Shown here piece after piece: positions 34,850-44,479 of a DNA stretch of 64,000 nucleotides; within the stretch, counting starts at the first letter, position 1; the number at the start of each line of letters is the position of its first letter. A model generated the notes under the pieces. The model did no database searches. It was not told where the DNA came from and saw only the letters and a program-made list of their open reading frames with translations. The position numbers and the translations under genes are program-made. Location: positions 248,001-312,000 of the forward strand of contig CAVPDE010000024.1 of assembly GCA_963702565.1 (NCBI GenBank). The letters are read 5' to 3'. This DNA comes from CAVPDE01 sp963702565. GTDB lineage: Bacteria; Desulfobacterota; DSM-4660; Desulfatiglandales; HGW-15.

Positions 34850-36646
34850 ATGACACAGATCCGCAACTTCAGCATCATCGCCCATATTGATCACGGGAAA
34901 TCCACCCTGGCCGATCGCCTGATCCAGCGCGCAGGGCTTGTGGAGGACCGCCTTTTCCGAGACCAAATCCTGGATTCCATGGATCTCGAAAGGGAACGAG
35001 GGATCACCATCAAGAGCCACACCATCACCCTTCCCTACGTGAGCAAGAACGGTGAAACCTTCGCCCTCAATCTCATCGACACGCCGGGCCACGTGGACTT
35101 CTCCTATGAAGTGTCCCGGGCGCTTGCCTCCTGCGACGGCGTGCTGCTCCTTGTGGATGCGTCCCAGGGCGTTCAGGCCCAGACCCTGTCCAACCTCTAC
35201 AAGGCCATGGAGCACAATCTGACCGTTGTCCCCGTGATCAACAAGATCGACCTGCCCTCTGCAGACGTGGTGCGGGTGAAGGAGCAAATGGATCAGGAAC
35301 TGGGGCTTGATCCGGACCTGGCCATCCTCTGTTCCGCCAAGGACGGAATAGGGATCGACGAGATTCTGGAGGCGATTGTCGAGCAAATCCCGGAACCCCA
35401 AGGCCGGCCTGAGAACCCTCTGGCCGCGCTGATCTTTGATGCGCGATACGATTCCTTCAGAGGGTCCATTGTGAGTTGCCGGATTTTTGAGGGAACGGTG
35501 CGTCCCGGGGACGTGATTCGGTTCATGCACAACCAGTCCAGCTACAAGGTGGAGGAAGTGGGGATCTTTCGGCTCACCCGGGAACCCAGGGACCAGCTTT
35601 CCGCAGGAGAGGTGGGATACCTCATCTCAGGGGTCAAAACCGTGAGCGACACCCGGATCGGGGATACCATCACGCTTCATTCGAATCCAGCGCCCGCGGC
35701 GCTGCCCGGGTTCAAGGACGTCAAACCGGTCGTGTTCTCTTCCCTGTACCCCATCTCTTCGGAGGACTACCCCTCCCTCTCCGATTCCCTGGAGAAGTAC
35801 AAGCTCAACGATGCGGCATTCGTCTACCAGAAAGACTCTTCTGCGGCCCTGGGCCAGGGGTTTCGCTGCGGGTTTCTGGGGTTGCTTCACCTGGAGATCG
35901 TTCAGGAGCGGCTCGAGAGGGAATACGACCAGGCCTTCATCATGACCGTGCCGAGCGTTCAGTACCAGTTCACGCTGCAGGACGGCAGCACGATCTCCGT
36001 GGACAACCCTCAGTACTACCCGGACCCCATCACCATTGTGAGCTGTGCGGAGCCCTTCATCCGGGCGAGCATCATCGCGCCCGAGCGCTACCTGGGCGCC
36101 ATCATGAAGCTCTGCATGGAGCGCCGGGGAGTCAACTCCCGTTTCAACTACCCTGCCCCGGGCCGTCTGGAAATCCTTTTTGACATGCCTCTGGCCGAGG
36201 TCATCGTGGATTTCTACGACAAGCTCAAGACGGTCACGCAGGGCTACGGCTCCTTTGACTATGAGCTCATCGGCTACAGGGAAAGCAAGCTGGTCAAGCT
36301 GGACATCCTCGTGAACGGGGAGAAGGTGGACGCCCTCTCCCTCATTGTGCACAGCGATCGCGCCAGGGAGTGGGGGGTGCAGGTGTGCGACCGGCTCCAG
36401 GAGGAGATCCCCAGGCACCAGTTCAAGATCGCCATCCAGGGGGCCATAGGCGGCAAGATCATTTCCCGTTCCACCGTGAACCCCTATCGCAAAGACGTGA
36501 CCGCCAAATGCTACGGCGGAGACATCACCCGGAAACGAAAACTCCTGGAAAAGCAGAAAAAAGGAAAAAGAAAGATGAAGATGGTCGGTTCCGTGATGAT
36601 CCCTCAGAGCGCTTTTGTCGCTGTGCTCAAGACCAGAAATGACTGA
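34850..36646 (+). CDS. lepA: elongation factor 4 (LepA)
   Basis: 598 residues from the ATG at 34850, the normal family length; the long upstream extension in the same frame is non-coding and contains the promoter. GTPase motifs: AHIDHGKSTLADR (G1), DTPGHVDFSYEV (G3), INKIDLP (G4). The C-terminal LepA-specific domain ends with YGGDITRKRKLLEKQKKGKR. Acts on the ribosome by back-translocation or in initiation. Overlaps hemW by 8 bases. Confidence 0.96.
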   Translation: MTQIRNFSIIAHIDHGKSTLADRLIQRAGLVEDRLFRDQILDSMDLERERGITIKSHTITLPYVSKNGETFALNLIDTPGHVDFSYEVSRALASCDGVLLLVDASQGVQAQTLSNLYKAMEHNLTVVPVINKIDLPSADVVRVKEQMDQELGLDPDLAILCSAKDGIGIDEILEAIVEQIPEPQGRPENPLAALIFDARYDSFRGSIVSCRIFEGTVRPGDVIRFMHNQSSYKVEEVGIFRLTREPRDQLSAGEVGYLISGVKTVSDTRIGDTITLHSNPAPAALPGFKDVKPVVFSSLYPISSEDYPSLSDSLEKYKLNDAAFVYQKDSSAALGQGFRCGFLGLLHLEIVQERLEREYDQAFIMTVPSVQYQFTLQDGSTISVDNPQYYPDPITIVSCAEPFIRASIIAPERYLGAIMKLCMERRGVNSRFNYPAPGRLEILFDMPLAEVIVDFYDKLKTVTQGYGSFDYELIGYRESKLVKLDILVNGEKVDALSLIVHSDRAREWGVQVCDRLQEEIPRHQFKIAIQGAIGGKIISRSTVNPYRKDVTAKCYGGDITRKRKLLEKQKKGKRKMKMVGSVMIPQSAFVAVLKTRND

Positions 36647-37757
36647 GTCCATCCATCCCGGGCTTTACGTTCACGTCCCCTTCTGCAAGACCAAGTGCCC
36701 TTACTGCGACTTCTGCTCCGGGACCTCCCTTTCCTCCATCCCTGCCTGGCTGGAAGCGGTACAAAGAGAAATGCTCCTGTACAGGGATCGCTTTTCCCGA
36801 ATCGATTCCCTCTACGTCGGCGGAGGCACGCCCAGCCTGCTCCCCGAGCGTGGCCTGGCCGAGCTCACGCATTCCCTGCGCAGGAACTTTTCCATTTCCG
36901 ATGACGCGGAGTTCACGATGGAAGTGAACCCCGATGACGTCACTTCAGATCGGGCCCCGTTTCTTCGGGATCAGGGGATCAACCGCATCAGCCTGGGGGT
37001 TCAATCCTTTGACGACCGGGATCTCCGTTTTCTGAAGCGCAGGCACACGGCGGCTCAAGCTCTAAAGGCGATCGAGGGATTCAAAGCCGCGGGCTTTGCA
37101 AAGGTAGGACTCGACCTCATGTACGGCGTAGCCGGGCAGACCGAGTCGAGCTGGATGAAAACCCTGGAGCAGGCTGTGAGCTACCACCCGGAGCACCTCT
37201 CGTGCTATCAGCTCACCATCCACGAGAACACTCCCTTCTGGGAGCTTCAAGCCAAAGGGGAGATAACGCCTTTAGACGAAGAGAAGGAAAACTCTTTTTT
37301 TGCCCTCACCTCGGCTTTTCTTGAAGAAAAAGGCTACATTCACTACGAGGTCTCCAACTTCGCAAGGGGGCAAGAAAACCGCTGCCGGCACAACCTGAAG
37401 TACTGGAAGCGCGCTCCCTACTTGGGCCTCGGCCCATCAGCCCATTCCTATCGGGATGGAGTCCGGTGGTGGAATCTCCAGGACCTGGAAGCCTATTGCG
37501 GCGCTTTGGAGCAGGGCAAACCGCCGGTGGCAGGGTCGGAAACCCTCACTCCGGAGCAGATCTACCTGGAGACCCTTCTCCTGGGATTCAGAACAAAGGA
37601 TGGGGTGGACCGCGAGATCTTCAAGGGCCGCGAAGGGACCGAAGAGGTCCTCAGGCATCTACGCCAGGCCGGGGTCGTAGAGGATTTTGAGGGGAAGGTC
37701 GTGCCCACGCTCAAGGGATTTCTCGTGGCCGACAGCCTCCCCCTCCTGTTCTCCTAA
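36639..37757 (+). CDS. hemW: heme chaperone / coproporphyrinogen-III-oxidase-like radical SAM protein HemW
   Basis: 372 residues from the ATG at 36639. Radical SAM cluster motif VHVPFCKTKCPYCDF near the N-terminus, SAM-binding GGGTPSLLP, and the HemW-type CRHNLKYWKRAPYLGLGPSA. In HemW the CxxxCxxC cluster is followed by F rather than the extra Cys of true HemN, as seen here. Translationally coupled to lepA, a common bacterial arrangement. Confidence 0.9.
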   Translation: MTESIHPGLYVHVPFCKTKCPYCDFCSGTSLSSIPAWLEAVQREMLLYRDRFSRIDSLYVGGGTPSLLPERGLAELTHSLRRNFSISDDAEFTMEVNPDDVTSDRAPFLRDQGINRISLGVQSFDDRDLRFLKRRHTAAQALKAIEGFKAAGFAKVGLDLMYGVAGQTESSWMKTLEQAVSYHPEHLSCYQLTIHENTPFWELQAKGEITPLDEEKENSFFALTSAFLEEKGYIHYEVSNFARGQENRCRHNLKYWKRAPYLGLGPSAHSYRDGVRWWNLQDLEAYCGALEQGKPPVAGSETLTPEQIYLETLLLGFRTKDGVDREIFKGREGTEEVLRHLRQAGVVEDFEGKVVPTLKGFLVADSLPLLFS

Positions 37758-37800
37758 TGACAAAAAGATGACGGCTTAGCAAGAATTTGTCAGGCCCTTT

Positions 37801-37901
37801 CCGTTCATGGTTCTATACCTCACCATGAACGGAGTACCAGCGACTTACGCCGGTTGCGAAACGTTCGCCCTGATGTATAGAAGGACGAACAGGGCCTTTT
37901 A
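37801..37901. terminator. two hairpins between hemW and the SYLF gene
   Basis: First hairpin: CCGTTCATGGT / ACCATGAACGG (37801-37811, 37822-37832), 11 perfect pairs, no T run. Second: GTTCGCCCT ... AGGACGAAC and GCCCT ... AGGGC, followed on the plus strand by CTTTTA, and able to serve the convergent SYLF gene as well. Confidence 0.55.
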
Positions 37902-37916
37902 CCCATTCATCAAAGA

Positions 37917-38477
37917 CTACTTCTTTATTCTGGTAATTTTCGTTCCCTGCAGGCCCAGCCCCGCCATCAGCCCCTCCTGATCGAAAAAGAAGGCGTAGAC
38001 GTCGGAACTCGCCGTGGTGGTTGACATGCCGCCGGCCATTCCCTTGTCCACAATCACAACGCTTGGTCCCGTACCCAGCTCCCAGCCATCGCTCCTGTCC
38101 AGATAGGCGAGGGCGGAGTCGGTCATGAAGAAGAGGGCGTAGCCGTATCTCTGCAACCCAGCCTGAAGCCCGTAGGAAGCCGTGACCGTGTTGTAGTACG
38201 CCACTGTCTTTCCTTGCTTCCGGAGGGCGCCCTCACCGAACTGTCCCCCGACCATGAAGCCCCCCTTGACGACGTTAGGGAAAACGAGAACCCCCTTTGC
38301 CTTTTCGGCAAGTTCCTTTGTCCAGGGGTTTTTCGCCACAAGTTTTTTCACCGCCGAGTTCACGCTGCCTTCGATTTCTGCAGCACTCGCTGCTGCAGCG
38401 GAACCTGCGTTCATCAAGTTTGTCACACCGAATGCGAGCACGATCAAAAGGGCCATTACCCATTTACAATTTCTCAT
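37917..38477 (-). CDS. SYLF (YSC84/Ysc84-like) lipid-binding domain protein, secreted
   Basis: 186 residues from the ATG at 38477 (GGAAAGG upstream). A further ATG at 38546 adds a charged stretch before the signal peptide and is rejected. Signal peptide NCKWVMALLIVLAFGV; mature part contains KGVLVFPNVVKGGFMVGGQFGEG and YGLQAGLQRYGYALFFM, the SYLF pattern that binds phosphoinositides or other acidic lipids in eukaryotes. Bacterial members are periplasmic and unstudied. A second SYLF protein is encoded at 42689-43600. Confidence 0.82.
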   Translation of the reverse strand: MRNCKWVMALLIVLAFGVTNLMNAGSAAAASAAEIEGSVNSAVKKLVAKNPWTKELAEKAKGVLVFPNVVKGGFMVGGQFGEGALRKQGKTVAYYNTVTASYGLQAGLQRYGYALFFMTDSALAYLDRSDGWELGTGPSVVIVDKGMAGGMSTTTASSDVYAFFFDQEGLMAGLGLQGTKITRIKK

Positions 38478-38511
38478 AATCTTTCCTTTCCGATCTTTGA
38501 ACGCTTTTATG

Positions 38512-38997
38512 TCACTGAACAAGGGGAATTTCTTTTGCCAATTCATAATTGAGCATAGCCTGGATCTTGTTCTCGATCTGGTAGTAGCGAGCCACCTTTT
38601 TCTCGGGAAGAGCCTTGCGGAACTTGGGAAGATACGCCTTCCGCAGTTTCAGACCCAGGGACTCGATGGTTATAGACTCATCCAGCAGTGCCTTCGCCTT
38701 TTCATTTTTCATGTCCTTGAAGGAGTCTGAATAATCTTTGATCAATCGTGCAGTGCGCGCACGAAGCAGGAAGAGCTCATCCTGAAATTTATCGTAAACC
38801 GGCCAAAAAGACTTTGCTTCAGGTTCCGTCAGTTCCATGTTCGCCGCAACAAGGAGTTTCTTGTCTGCCCTGATCTTTTCAAGAAGGATCTGCATGTTGT
38901 CCGCCGGCTTGTCCTGCGACACCGCAGGAGAAGCAAACCAAACCGTGATTGCGACCGCCAACGCCAAAACAAAAACTCCTTTATTTCTTCTGTTCAT
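38512..38997 (-). CDS. periplasmic Spy/CpxP-like helical protein
   Basis: 161 residues from the ATG at 38997 (GGGAAAGAGG upstream). A cleavable signal peptide (VFVLALAVAITVWFA, cleavage near AVSQ) is followed by an all-helical, charged domain. The stretch LTEPEAKSFWPVYDKFQDEL recalls the LTxxQ-type helices of Spy/CpxP chaperones, but the match is loose. A longer frame to 39159 is rejected because it overlaps the 39042-39269 ORF and is proline-rich. Confidence 0.55.
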   Translation of the reverse strand: MNRRNKGVFVLALAVAITVWFASPAVSQDKPADNMQILLEKIRADKKLLVAANMELTEPEAKSFWPVYDKFQDELFLLRARTARLIKDYSDSFKDMKNEKAKALLDESITIESLGLKLRKAYLPKFRKALPEKKVARYYQIENKIQAMLNYELAKEIPLVQ

Positions 38998-39041
38998 TCC
39001 TCTTTCCCCTTTCCTTTTGTATTGAGATTCGTTTTTCTCTA

Positions 39042-39269
39042 TCACTTCAGAAGTTTTTCTGCAACAAAATAGAAGCGCTTCAGATAGATCCTGGCGGCCA
39101 GGTCCCCTGCGTTTTTCTCCAGCACCTGGTTGAGGGGGAGGAGGTTGCAAGTCCATCATGGCGTCACCTCAATCTTGCCCAGACTGTGGGCCATGTTGAC
39201 AACCAGGCTATCCCTTTCGGGGGAGATGTCCAGGTGCTGGAGCGAAGGGTGCGAGCGGTGCGACTGCAT
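39042..39269 (-). CDS. small ORF interrupted by one in-frame TGA (possible selenoprotein or decayed gene)
   Basis: 75 codons from an ATG that overlaps the restored asmA stop (TAATG). Residues 1-37 end in SLGKIEVTP; codon 38 is TGA (39158-39156); the same frame continues WTCNLLPLNQVLEKNAGDLA and ends with AARIYLKRFYFVAEKLLK. The context U-W-T-C is a redox-like U-x-x-C. About 27 bases after the TGA, CCAG-GTG-CTGG can form a small hairpin whose loop starts with G, within the spacing allowed for a bacterial SECIS element. The protein is not recognised. A point mutation or read error in a Trp/Arg codon is the simple alternative. Confidence 0.35.
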
Positions 39270-42074
39270 TATTTCTTTATCCATTTGTTCTCTTCTTTGC
39301 CGGGAGAGTCGGTTGCCCCTTTGAATACCGAGCCCACTCCTCTTGCCTGATCCTGAACGGCATCGGCAACGCCCTGGCCCGGGGCTATTGAGATTTGCGG
39401 ATCATCCAGTGATCCGCTCAGGTTTAGATAGATCCATGTCAAGCTTGCCGGCTAAGCCGTGCTTTTTCAGGGCAGGGAACAGTTCACGCAGATGAGCCAG
39501 ATCCAGTTGCTTGGCATTGGTTTTGACATCGACTACAAGGTTCGGTGTTCCCACAGCCAGGACTTTGCCGGTGAGCCGGATCGGCGCTTGATTGATCTGC
39601 CCCTTGACATTTTCGACTGTGATGTTGACGGCTTTTTTCAGGTTCACGGTCACACGGCCCTGAAGGTTGTCCAGAACCACACCCCCGGTGTAGGTCTCGG
39701 CCCGCACCCGCCCAAGGGCCAGAGACGCGTCTGCGGCCCAGCTATCCTGGAGAGCCTCATTGAAATCGGCCCGCACATCTACGTCGGCAGCAACGACCAG
39801 GGATTTCAGGCCGTACCTCTTCAGGAAATCTTCGATCTTTTCATCGCTCGTCGCCGCAAGCTGCACCGGCCCCTTTGCCCTTACAGCGACTTTTGGACGC
39901 GCATCCATGTGGCTGACGCGGATATTCAGGTCATGTAACGAAAGAGGCCCCATTCTCCCCTGCACGCCGGTTGCGGTCAGCACACCCTTTTCAATCTTGA
40001 CGCGGCCTTTGACGTCCTCGAACACGGGCATGGTCGGATAAGGTTCGATCACAATTCCGGCAAAGGCGGCGGCTACCTTGGCCCCTGAAAGCATTGGGGC
40101 CGGGCTCTTGGGCAGGTTGTAGAGCTCGACTTTAGGCAGGGCGATCTCATCGATCGCCAGAGTGCCCCCATTGAGGAAGGTTTGTTTGATAGGCTCAGCG
40201 GGATCTCCCAGTTTGTCCCATGGGACCAGGGTTGCCACGACCGGCAGGGCCACGGGTGAGGTCTTCATGCGTTTCAGGGTCACCGAAGGCCGGCGTGACC
40301 ATTGATCGACACGCCCCTCCAGTTGAAGATCGAACCGGCCTCCTGGAGATGATATCGCGGCGGGCACTGTCACGGATGCAGATAGATTGGTTATGTCTGC
40401 AATTTCCGGCGTTATGGTCAAGTCGGCACGGCGTCCTTCGAGCCGTGCAGGGCTGAAAGAGGTTTTTGCCTGCACATCCCTAAGCCCGATATTCCCGAGG
40501 ATCTCAACGTTCACCGGCTGAGACGTGTCAACCACCACCGCTGCATCAAGATCTGCAGAACCGTTTACCTGTTCCAGCCCGCAGCGCCGGAAAAAAGCGG
40601 TGAGGTCTTCAGGAGGTTGGTTGCTCACCTGCACTGGCCCTTTTACCGTGACATCAATCAGCGGCGCTTCAAAAAGCTTTGAGACCTTTCCTGAGACGCT
40701 CGGCAAATCCACTGTGGTGAACTGAGAACTCAGCACCTGCACCTGAGCAGTGCCCTGCGCCAGCCGCACATGGATATCGATGTTCTTTATTCTCGGTATG
40801 CCGGGTGACAGCTCAACGGACACGCCCGATATTCGAGAGATCGATTCAATCCCATTCAGTAAAGCCACCGCAGTGGCTGGGGGCGCCGCAAGGTCAATCG
40901 ATGGAAGAACCGCTTGCTCGATCTCGACTTTGCCTCCGCCCTCAAAAATCGAGCGGACAAAGACTGCGCTGCCACCAAGAACCTTCCATGGAAACAAGGG
41001 GACCGAGTCAAGCAGAGGCACAGCAGCGGAAAAGGACGCATTCTTGATGAGCGGACGCTGTTTGAGACCGAGAACGCTGCCCCCGGCCCGCAAAAGAAAG
41101 CTGCCCGCCTTCACCTCCAGCTTCTCTACCGTGAGATCATCGGCCATTAAATCCGTCTGAAAGGCGATCTTTGTTTCGACTCCCGGAATGGCCTTTTCCC
41201 ATAGAGACGGATCGGTGTAAGCAAGTCGGCTGAGGTCTATGCTCCCCCCTAGCCGGTGGCGACCGATGAGGTCTCCTTCGTAGTTCACTTCAGCAGACAG
41301 GCTGCCGCTCAGCCGCTGAACCCAGGGATCGTTTCCGAGAAAAGGCTTAAGAGCCTCTGTGTGAAAGCCTGAGAGTGTGGCGCGGACCGTGAGTTTGGGG
41401 TTTTGAAGGGAGAAGGAATCCGTAAGCCCGGCAAAGGCGCCCTGCGCTTTGAAGACCCCGACACCTTGAAGAGCGTTATCCTTCAGGGAGATGTCAAAGG
41501 GCATTTCTCGACCCGGAGCCAGGTTTCTTGCTTTTATCTCTATCTCATCAAAATCGCGCCTTATCGGCTTGCCCGGCAGCGTCAGGCCGTCCTCAATCCG
41601 CACTCTGCCCGTCGTAACCACCAGATCTTCGATTTCAAGAGGCAGAGCGATCCCTCGAGGCTGAGCGCCTGCGGTCGGACCCTTCGTTTCCTGGGTTGGT
41701 TGTTCGGGACTAGGCTGAAGCCGCAGTTGAACATCAGGGCCGTCCAGTCGCAGACGGTTCAAAATAATCCTCTTCTGGAGCAGCGGGAGAATGGACACTC
41801 CGGCCTGTATGCGGGTGAGCTTGAAGTCCATGGGAATGGCTGAGGCGCCGGTGACTTCAAATCCGTCAATTTCCAGCCAAAGGCCCTTCAGGATGCCCCA
41901 AGAGATGTCGCCGATGCGAACCTTCCCGCCTAAGGCCTTTTCGAGCTCTGAGACAATATGATCGTGGTAGCGGTCCGGATCGAGCAGCTTGGGAATAAGA
42001 AGGGTAGCAATGAAAGCCAAGAGGACGAGAGTGCCCAAAACGATGATGAGCTTCTTTCTGGCAGCCGGCTTCAT
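39269..42074 (-). CDS. AsmA/DUF748-type envelope protein with a frameshift near its C-terminus
   Basis: About 930 residues if the frame is restored. One N-terminal membrane segment (KKLIIVLGTLVLLAFIATLL), then a very long periplasmic beta-rich region typical of AsmA-like proteins that bridge the inner and outer membranes. The open frame stops at 39402 after LDMDLSKPERITG. Skipping one base of the CC at 39421-39422 restores LSGSLDDPQISIAPGQGVAD and a tail ending NKWIKK at 39269, a typical AsmA end. So a one-base insertion, real or a read error, has split off about 45 residues. The next gene upstream overlaps by ATGA. Confidence 0.78.
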
Positions 42075-42277
42075 GAACTCCCGGTCCCCTTGTTGTCTGG
42101 AAGGGCCTTGGGTTTATTTCTGAGCGATGCAAAGAGAAGGGAAATGAGCCCCAGCAGAATCTCATCCACAAACGGCACCATGTCGGGGAAAAGCAGGTCA
42201 ATGACAAACAACGCGGCCGTAATCGCGAAGAGCTTGGGGAAGCGCAGGGTCGATGCATAACGCATCAATCGGTCCAT
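42071..42277 (-). CDS. DUF6116-like small membrane protein
   Basis: 68 residues from the ATG at 42277. Two hydrophobic segments: LFAITAALFVIDLLFP and FVDEILLGLISLLFASL. The wording RFPKLFAITAALFVIDLLFPD matches the small membrane family I know as DUF6116. Overlaps the asmA-type start by 4 bases, so it is coupled to that gene. Function unknown. Confidence 0.6.
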   Translation of the reverse strand: MDRLMRYASTLRFPKLFAITAALFVIDLLFPDMVPFVDEILLGLISLLFASLRNKPKALPDNKGTGSS

Positions 42278-42476
42278 AATTGCACTCCATGGTGTGAGCA
42301 TGTGTTTCCTCTGCAGGCTTAACCCTATCCACGAAGCCTCTTGAAATCAATTACAAAAAAGCCTTTCCCTGGAACCCTGAACAGAGGCCTGAGGGGGAAT
42401 GCGTCTGAATTCTCTAGACTTCCGCTCACGGTAGGTCGGTCCTACGCCTCTCACTTCACCTCACCGGGAGTTGATC

Positions 42477-42725
42477 ATGGACAGAATGGTTGCAAGCGCA
42501 TTGTTCGCTCTCGCTTTGTTTGTCGGCATGCTGATTCTGCTGAGTGTCGGCCGCCGGATCGGAGCCAGGCACCTGACGTGCGACCCCAAGGGCGCGCGCA
42601 CCGGAACCGGAACCATCGAGGCAGCGGTCTTTGCCCTGCTGGGTCTTCTTATCGCTTTCACCTTCTCCGGCGCTGGAGGCCCAGATTGCTATTTCCCAGG
42701 AAGAAGAAGTTTCTGGCCGGGGTAA
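42477..42725 (+). pseudogene. truncated DUF4239-like membrane protein
   Basis: The first about 65 residues, ALFALALFVGMLILLSVGRR and TIEAAVFALLGLLIAFTFSG, match the N-terminus of DUF4239 (bestrophin-like) membrane proteins, normally about 250 residues. After FTFSGA the family similarity stops abruptly near 42672 and the frame runs into the 3' end of the convergent SYLF-LysM gene. A good start with GGGAG upstream remains. This is a gene fragment left by a deletion or rearrangement. Confidence 0.7.
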
Positions 42726-43600
42726 ATGGAGTTCTTGTCCTTGAGGTTGTTTAGTCTGGCGAGATCGTCAACCGTGGTGCCGTGTTTCTTCGCGATCCCG
42801 AGCAACGTATCTCCAGAGCGCACCTCGTAGGTCTTCCCGCCGGCCTTAGGAGGAACCGCCTGTTTTGTTTCAATCTCGGCTTTTTTCGCACCACCTGCAG
42901 CCTTCGAAACCGCCCCGATCAACTTGGCCGACTCGGGGTTTTTCGCGTCCTTGCGGATGAGGATATCGGCGGGAGTCACTCCAGGCTTGCTGTAATAAGC
43001 CCCGTTCCACTCGTTCCGGACCGCAACAACAGCCCCTTCCAGCGAAACCCCAGCATACAGCCCTTTGGATAGTGCGAAGGTCAGAATGTCCGCACTGATA
43101 TTGGCCGTGGCTGCGCTGGCACCCGCTCCCACAGGCCCTGCCGCCACACCAACATCCGCACCCAGCTTCACACTGGGAGACAGGAGGGCGTTGACTCCTC
43201 GATCCGTCATGGCCAGCATGACAACCTCGGACGCCTTGCCTCCGGCCTGCAAGCCAAAACTTACCTCACCAACGGTATAGAAAGCCGGGCCATTCCAGGA
43301 CCCTGTCCCGGGGTCGCGAGCCAGGAGCACTCCGCTGCCGCCTGACACCCCGAAAACAAATGCCCCCTCCAGCATCTGGGGGGAGATGAAAACACCTTTC
43401 GCTTTTTTCAGCAGGTCGCGGAAAGCCCCCATTTCGTTTGTTCCAACAAACTTGTCAAAGGTAAGCTTTGACTTTGCCACGAGCTGCTTCGCGTTCGACG
43501 CATCATCCGCAAACACCGGGGGGATGTTGGACAATGTAAATCCAAAGGCAACAACAACGGCTGCCACCACCGCCGTCAATCTTCCAGGTATGTTCTTCAT
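42689..43600 (-). CDS. SYLF lipid-binding domain fused to C-terminal LysM
   Basis: 303 residues. Signal peptide (RLTAVVAAVVVAFGFTL, cleavage near VFA-DD), a SYLF domain over residues about 40-215 (KGVFISPQMLEGAFVFGVSG, VSFGLQAGGKASEVVMLAM), a linker with KAGGAKKAEIE, and a LysM domain at the end (YEVRSGDTLLGIAKKHGTTV, LNNLKDKNSIYPGQKLLLP). The LysM would tether a lipid-binding protein to peptidoglycan. The 3' end abuts the DUF4239 fragment on the other strand. Confidence 0.85.
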   Translation of the reverse strand: MKNIPGRLTAVVAAVVVAFGFTLSNIPPVFADDASNAKQLVAKSKLTFDKFVGTNEMGAFRDLLKKAKGVFISPQMLEGAFVFGVSGGSGVLLARDPGTGSWNGPAFYTVGEVSFGLQAGGKASEVVMLAMTDRGVNALLSPSVKLGADVGVAAGPVGAGASAATANISADILTFALSKGLYAGVSLEGAVVAVRNEWNGAYYSKPGVTPADILIRKDAKNPESAKLIGAVSKAAGGAKKAEIETKQAVPPKAGGKTYEVRSGDTLLGIAKKHGTTVDDLARLNNLKDKNSIYPGQKLLLPGK

Positions 43601-43878
43601 GTTTTTTCTCCTTTAGCTTTATTGATTGATGGGTTTAATCCAAAAAGTCTCTCGCGGGTTGCGCGATGCAACCTTGCTCGCGTTTCCTGAGTTACAGACT
43701 AATATAAGTGCCTTATCCCCACGCGCAAGGACTCGGAGTAATCCTTCCGAGCGGACGGGTGTCCGGCGCGCAGGTGCACGAGGCAAGGGCTGCAGCTTTA
43801 TGCCCGCGGCAGGGAGTGACCGAACTGTCGTCGGCCAAGAGGTTGGCTGTTGGAGATGAAAGGGGGATTCGGGGTCTG
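43601..43878. other. spacer before the MCE lipoprotein end
   Basis: About 280 bases with no credible gene. It contains short hairpins (for example GGGTTGCGCGATGCAACC) but no clear terminator T run. Probably separates the MCE operon from the SYLF-LysM gene. Confidence 0.4.
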
Positions 43879-44478
43879 CTATTTCCTTGCCTTAATGGCT
43901 TCTGCGATTTCACGACTCAGGGCTGCGACAGCCCTGCTGTGGGCTGCAACAAGGGCTTCATAGGTCGCAGCTCCCGTAGGCTCCCTGAAGGAAGATCTAT
44001 TTGCCAGAAGGAGCGTCTTGCTTTCTTCCGCGAACAGGGCCCACTTCACGCTCAGCACCACATCACCGCCCAGCACACCGTCAAACTGCACCACCTCGAC
44101 CCCAACCTGCATTGTCTGCGGAATATTCAAGATGTGGGCTGTCTTGATAATCTTCTTGGAATTGAGAAGCGTGGAAAGGTTGTCCACAAGAACCGTATAA
44201 AAGGTCTCCTTCAGTGGCTCCGCCCACCGGCTGAATTCCTCGATCTTGACTTCATTCTCGCTCACACGGGTCACGATCTGAGGCCTCTGCAAGTACTCAG
44301 GCATGGCCACAGGGAAAACCCCGATCGCAATTCCATCTGCCCCGCTTTGCTTGGACTGCGGCAAAGGATTCAAAACATAGAACTTCGAAGAGGCGCTCTT
44401 CCCTGCACAGGCGGAAAGGGAGACTGCCAACGCCAAAACAAGGATCACGGCTTGGATTCTCGACCTTTGTGTTCTCAT
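43879..44478 (-). CDS. ABC-type transport auxiliary lipoprotein (PqiC/DUF330-like)
   Basis: 199 residues from the ATG at 44478, with GGTGGAGGAAAG before it; a longer frame overlaps the MCE gene and is rejected. Lipobox VSLSACAGK. The mature part begins SKFYVLNPLP and has IGVFPVAMPEYLQRPQIVTR, the hallmark of the PqiC/ABC auxiliary lipoprotein family that partners MCE proteins at the outer membrane. Last gene of the MCE operon. Confidence 0.85.
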   Translation of the reverse strand: MRTQRSRIQAVILVLALAVSLSACAGKSASSKFYVLNPLPQSKQSGADGIAIGVFPVAMPEYLQRPQIVTRVSENEVKIEEFSRWAEPLKETFYTVLVDNLSTLLNSKKIIKTAHILNIPQTMQVGVEVVQFDGVLGGDVVLSVKWALFAEESKTLLLANRSSFREPTGAATYEALVAAHSRAVAALSREIAEAIKARK

Positions 44479-44479
44479 A

